From assembly GCA_900768685.1 (NCBI GenBank), contig CAAGDX010000036.1, positions 1-64,000 on the forward strand: DNA of 64,000 nucleotides. Reading direction: 5' to 3'. Position 1 is the first letter of the stretch; the number at the start of each line of letters is the position of its first letter. Positions 61,717 to 64,000 of this stretch are shown piece by piece. The stretch is from Bacteroidales bacterium. Lineage in GTDB: Bacteria; Bacteroidota; Bacteroidia; Bacteroidales; Muribaculaceae. Below the pieces are notes generated by a model that had not been told where the DNA came from, made no database searches, and was given only the letters and a program-made list of their open reading frames with translations. A program made the translations under genes and the position numbers.

Positions 61717-63489
61717 ATGAAAGAAGAAATCAAATCTCGTATAGAAGCATTGCAGGCAGAAATTAAAAGCCGTAACCTCGATGCTATAATCATTCCGCAG
61801 TCTGACCCTCACCAGAGCGAATACCTCGCTTCTCACTGGCAGGTGCGTCGCTATTTTACAGGTTTTACAGGCTCTGCAGGCACCCTCGTGGTAACCCTGA
61901 GTGATGCCCTGCTCTGGACAGATTCACGCTACTTCCTCCAGGCAGCCCAGCAACTTGAAGGCACAGGTATCATACTGATGAAAGACGGACTTCCCGCAAC
62001 CCCAAGCATAGAAGATTACCTCAAAAGCGTACTCGTACGCGGCAACGTAGTGGGTATAGACGGTTGGCTATTCGCTATAAACAAGGTAAAAGCAATGGTT
62101 TCTTCCTTTGAAAGAGCCGGAATAAAGGTAGATACGGGAGTTGATGTGGTGGACAAACTCTGGCAGGACCGCCCGAGCCTCCCCACAAACAAGATTTTTA
62201 TTCACGAGCAACAATACGCCGGCAAAGACACCGCCAAGAAAATACGCGAAGTGCTGGAACGTACCGCAGGTGTGAACGCAACTCTCATCTCATCACTCGA
62301 CGAGATTGCCTGGACACTGAACATCCGCTGCAGCGACGTGAACTGCAACCCTGTGGCAACAGCCTTCCTCTATCTTTCCGCAAAACAGTCCATACTCTTC
62401 ACACTGCCGGAAAAAGTTGACGTTGACGTGGCAGACTACCTCAACCTCAAAGGCGTGGAAGTACGCCCATACAGCGAAATAGCAAAATTCGTGGCGGAAA
62501 TACCAAGCGAAAAAGTATATATCGACGGCGAACACACTTGCCACGCTATTCTGCAGCAACTCGGCGACAAAGCCGTGGTGGGTATCTCCCCCGTGGCTAT
62601 GCTCAAATCTTGCAAAAACGATGTGGAAATAGAAGGCACAAAAGCCGCTATGATTCGTGACGGCGTGGCACTCGTACGCGGCTTCCGCCGTATTGAAGCC
62701 GCTATTGAAAAAGGCGAAAAACTCACGGAAATGTGCGTTGCGGAAATTTTGGAACAAGAACGCAGCAAGCAACCGCTATATTTTGACTTAAGTTTCGGTA
62801 CAATAGCCGGTTATGCAGGTCACGGCGCTATCGTGCACTATGAGGCAGACGAGGAAAGCAATGCCACGATAGGCAAAGAATCCCTCCTGCTCATAGACTC
62901 CGGCGCTCAATACCTTGACGGCACTACGGACATCACACGCACAATATCACTCGGAACACCTACAGCCGAGGAAAAACGCGACTTTACACTTGTGATGAAA
63001 GGTCACATCGCCTTAGGTTCCGCAATCTTCCCGGAAGAAACTCGCGGTGACCAACTCGATGCACTTGCAAGACAGTTCCTCTGGAAAAACGGTCTGAGTT
63101 ACCTCCACGGTACGGGTCACGGCGTGGGTCACTTCCTCTATGTTCACGAAGGTCCGCAAAGCATCCGCCTCAACACCGTGCCTTACTTCCTCACCCCGGG
63201 CATGATAACATCCAATGAACCCGGTCTTTATCGCGAAGGCAAACACGGCATACGCTGCGAAAACCTGGTGCTGACAGTACCGGCATTTGAAACGGAATTC
63301 GGCAAATTCTACAAGTTTGAGACCCTCACACTCTTCCCGTTTGACCGCAAACTCTTTGACACTTCCATTATGACTACGGAAGAAATTGCATGGGTGAACA
63401 ATTATCACAAAATAGTGTTTGAAAAACTCTCCCCTATGCTTGACGAAGAGTCCAAACAGTGGCTCGCACAAAAAACTCGTGAACTCTAA
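61717..63489 (+). CDS. Xaa-Pro aminopeptidase (M24B family)
   Basis: A 590-aa cytosolic metallopeptidase removing N-terminal residues before proline. Two creatinase-like N-terminal domains (SDPHQSEYLASHWQVRRYF) precede the pita-bread domain: metal ligands in LIDSGAQYLDGTTDITR (two Asp), HGTGHGVGHFLYVHEGP (His), SNEPGLY (Glu) and RCENL (Glu). Length matches the long (about 590-aa) aminopeptidase P form. It may share a transcript with the gamma-carbonic-anhydrase-like gene 27 bases downstream. Confidence 0.92.
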   Translation: MKEEIKSRIEALQAEIKSRNLDAIIIPQSDPHQSEYLASHWQVRRYFTGFTGSAGTLVVTLSDALLWTDSRYFLQAAQQLEGTGIILMKDGLPATPSIEDYLKSVLVRGNVVGIDGWLFAINKVKAMVSSFERAGIKVDTGVDVVDKLWQDRPSLPTNKIFIHEQQYAGKDTAKKIREVLERTAGVNATLISSLDEIAWTLNIRCSDVNCNPVATAFLYLSAKQSILFTLPEKVDVDVADYLNLKGVEVRPYSEIAKFVAEIPSEKVYIDGEHTCHAILQQLGDKAVVGISPVAMLKSCKNDVEIEGTKAAMIRDGVALVRGFRRIEAAIEKGEKLTEMCVAEILEQERSKQPLYFDLSFGTIAGYAGHGAIVHYEADEESNATIGKESLLLIDSGAQYLDGTTDITRTISLGTPTAEEKRDFTLVMKGHIALGSAIFPEETRGDQLDALARQFLWKNGLSYLHGTGHGVGHFLYVHEGPQSIRLNTVPYFLTPGMITSNEPGLYREGKHGIRCENLVLTVPAFETEFGKFYKFETLTLFPFDRKLFDTSIMTTEEIAWVNNYHKIVFEKLSPMLDEESKQWLAQKTREL

Positions 63490-63516
63490 ACAATTAAAAT
63501 TCAGCACTTTACTCAA

Positions 63517-64000
63517 ATGGCACTAATAATTCCCCTGAGAGGTTTCACTCCGGAAATAGGCAAAGACTGCTTTCTTGCAGAAAACGCAACGATAATAGGC
63601 GACACAATAATAGGCGACGAATGTAGCATCTGGTTTAACACCGTGATTCGCGGTGACGTGAACTCTATCCGCATAGGAAACAGAGTAAACATCCAGGACG
63701 GCTCCGTTCTCCACACACTATATCAGAAATCCACTATTGAGATTGGCAACGATGTTTCCATAGGTCACAACGTCACCATCCACGGTGCTAAAATCCACGA
63801 CTACGCACTCATAGGCATGGGTGCCGTGGTGATGGACGATGCCGTGGTGGGCGAAGGCGCTATGGTGGCTGCAGGCTCCGTAGTCCTCTCCAAAACGCAG
63901 GTAGGACCACACGAACTTTGGGGCGGCACACCTGCCAAATTCATCAAAATGGTAGAGCCGGAAAAAGCCAAGGAGATGAACATCAAAATAGCACACAACT
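63517..64000 (+). CDS. Gamma-carbonic-anhydrase-like hexapeptide protein (partial, cut by window end)
   Basis: The first 161 codons are visible. Start ATG at 63517 gives MALIIPLRGFTPEIG. Left-handed beta-helix with hexapeptide repeats (IIGDTIIGDECSIW, VIRGDVNSIRIG), the conserved RGD near 45, QDGSVLH, and metal-binding histidines in IGHNVTIHGA. This is the YrdA/PaaY family, trimeric zinc or iron proteins, many without proven carbonic anhydrase activity. The 3' end lies outside the window. Confidence 0.85.
   Translation, partial: MALIIPLRGFTPEIGKDCFLAENATIIGDTIIGDECSIWFNTVIRGDVNSIRIGNRVNIQDGSVLHTLYQKSTIEIGNDVSIGHNVTIHGAKIHDYALIGMGAVVMDDAVVGEGAMVAAGSVVLSKTQVGPHELWGGTPAKFIKMVEPEKAKEMNIKIAHN

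Overview
The window reads as a chromosomal segment of an uncultured member of the Bacteroidales (Bacteroidota). The evidence is a SusC/SusD pair, two proteins with type IX secretion (T9SS) C-terminal signals, Bacteroidota -7 boxes (TAnnTTTG) in front of many genes, no visible Shine-Dalgarno use, a two-component pair resembling RprX/RprY, and a LysRS with the C-terminal extension seen in this phylum. I cannot place it below the order.

Layout. 0.3-2.7 kb: membrane metallophosphoesterase and phospholipid acyltransferase (minus). 3.1-4.4 kb: AAA/DUF4143 ATPase behind three tandem 32-bp repeats. 4.5-6.6 kb: response regulator and histidine kinase. 6.7-10.3 kb: large secreted GH43 protein. 10.4-17.0 kb: upp, xseB, xseA, a DUF3256-like protein, a DEAD-box helicase and rpsA, then tRNA-Leu. 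17.5-21.2 kb: MalY-like lyase, aroA, a small membrane protein and an ABC-3 metal permease. 21.5-28.4 kb: an RND efflux operon ending in an LpxA-like acyltransferase. 29.7-36.5 kb: a susC-susD-lipoprotein locus. 37.6-41.9 kb: two phage-like genes (a 788-aa protein and an apparently intact terminase large subunit) without other phage genes. 41.9-47.7 kb: GH31, gpsA, a MITE-like element and lysS. 47.8-49.5 kb: rnpB and a T9SS protein. 49.5-49.8 kb: a compact minus-strand unit with a 22-codon ORF. 50.2-51.5 kb: a second DUF4143 ATPase behind three tandem 73-bp repeats. 51.6-59.2 kb: M3 peptidase, Sel1-type protein, AlbA_2 protein, luxS, mtnN and an SGNH hydrolase. 60.0-64.0 kb: nucleoside kinase, aminopeptidase P and a gamma-carbonic-anhydrase-like gene cut by the window end.

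The least explained content lies between genes. Four islands (about 1, 28.6, 36.9 and 59.3 kb) are mosaics of short hairpins whose tips are constant (GGA/TCC) while the stems vary. Copies differ by compensatory changes in the stems, so a folded form appears to be conserved. They occur with 9-bp tandem arrays (TAATTAGTC type) and perfect GC-rich palindromes. A separate AT-rich repeat (ATGCATAAT/TTCATAAT) sits at the 3' ends of genes and twice surrounds the same double-terminator cassette. The two DUF4143 ATPase genes each have a private triplicate repeat whose last unit supplies the -33 region of the promoter.

Genes that plausibly work together are: the efflux trio; SusC/SusD/lipoprotein glycan capture, possibly with GH31 and GH43; SGNH-mtnN-luxS with S-adenosylhomocysteine detoxification; xseA/xseB; and the response regulator/kinase pair. 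All calls come from reading motifs; no database search was run.
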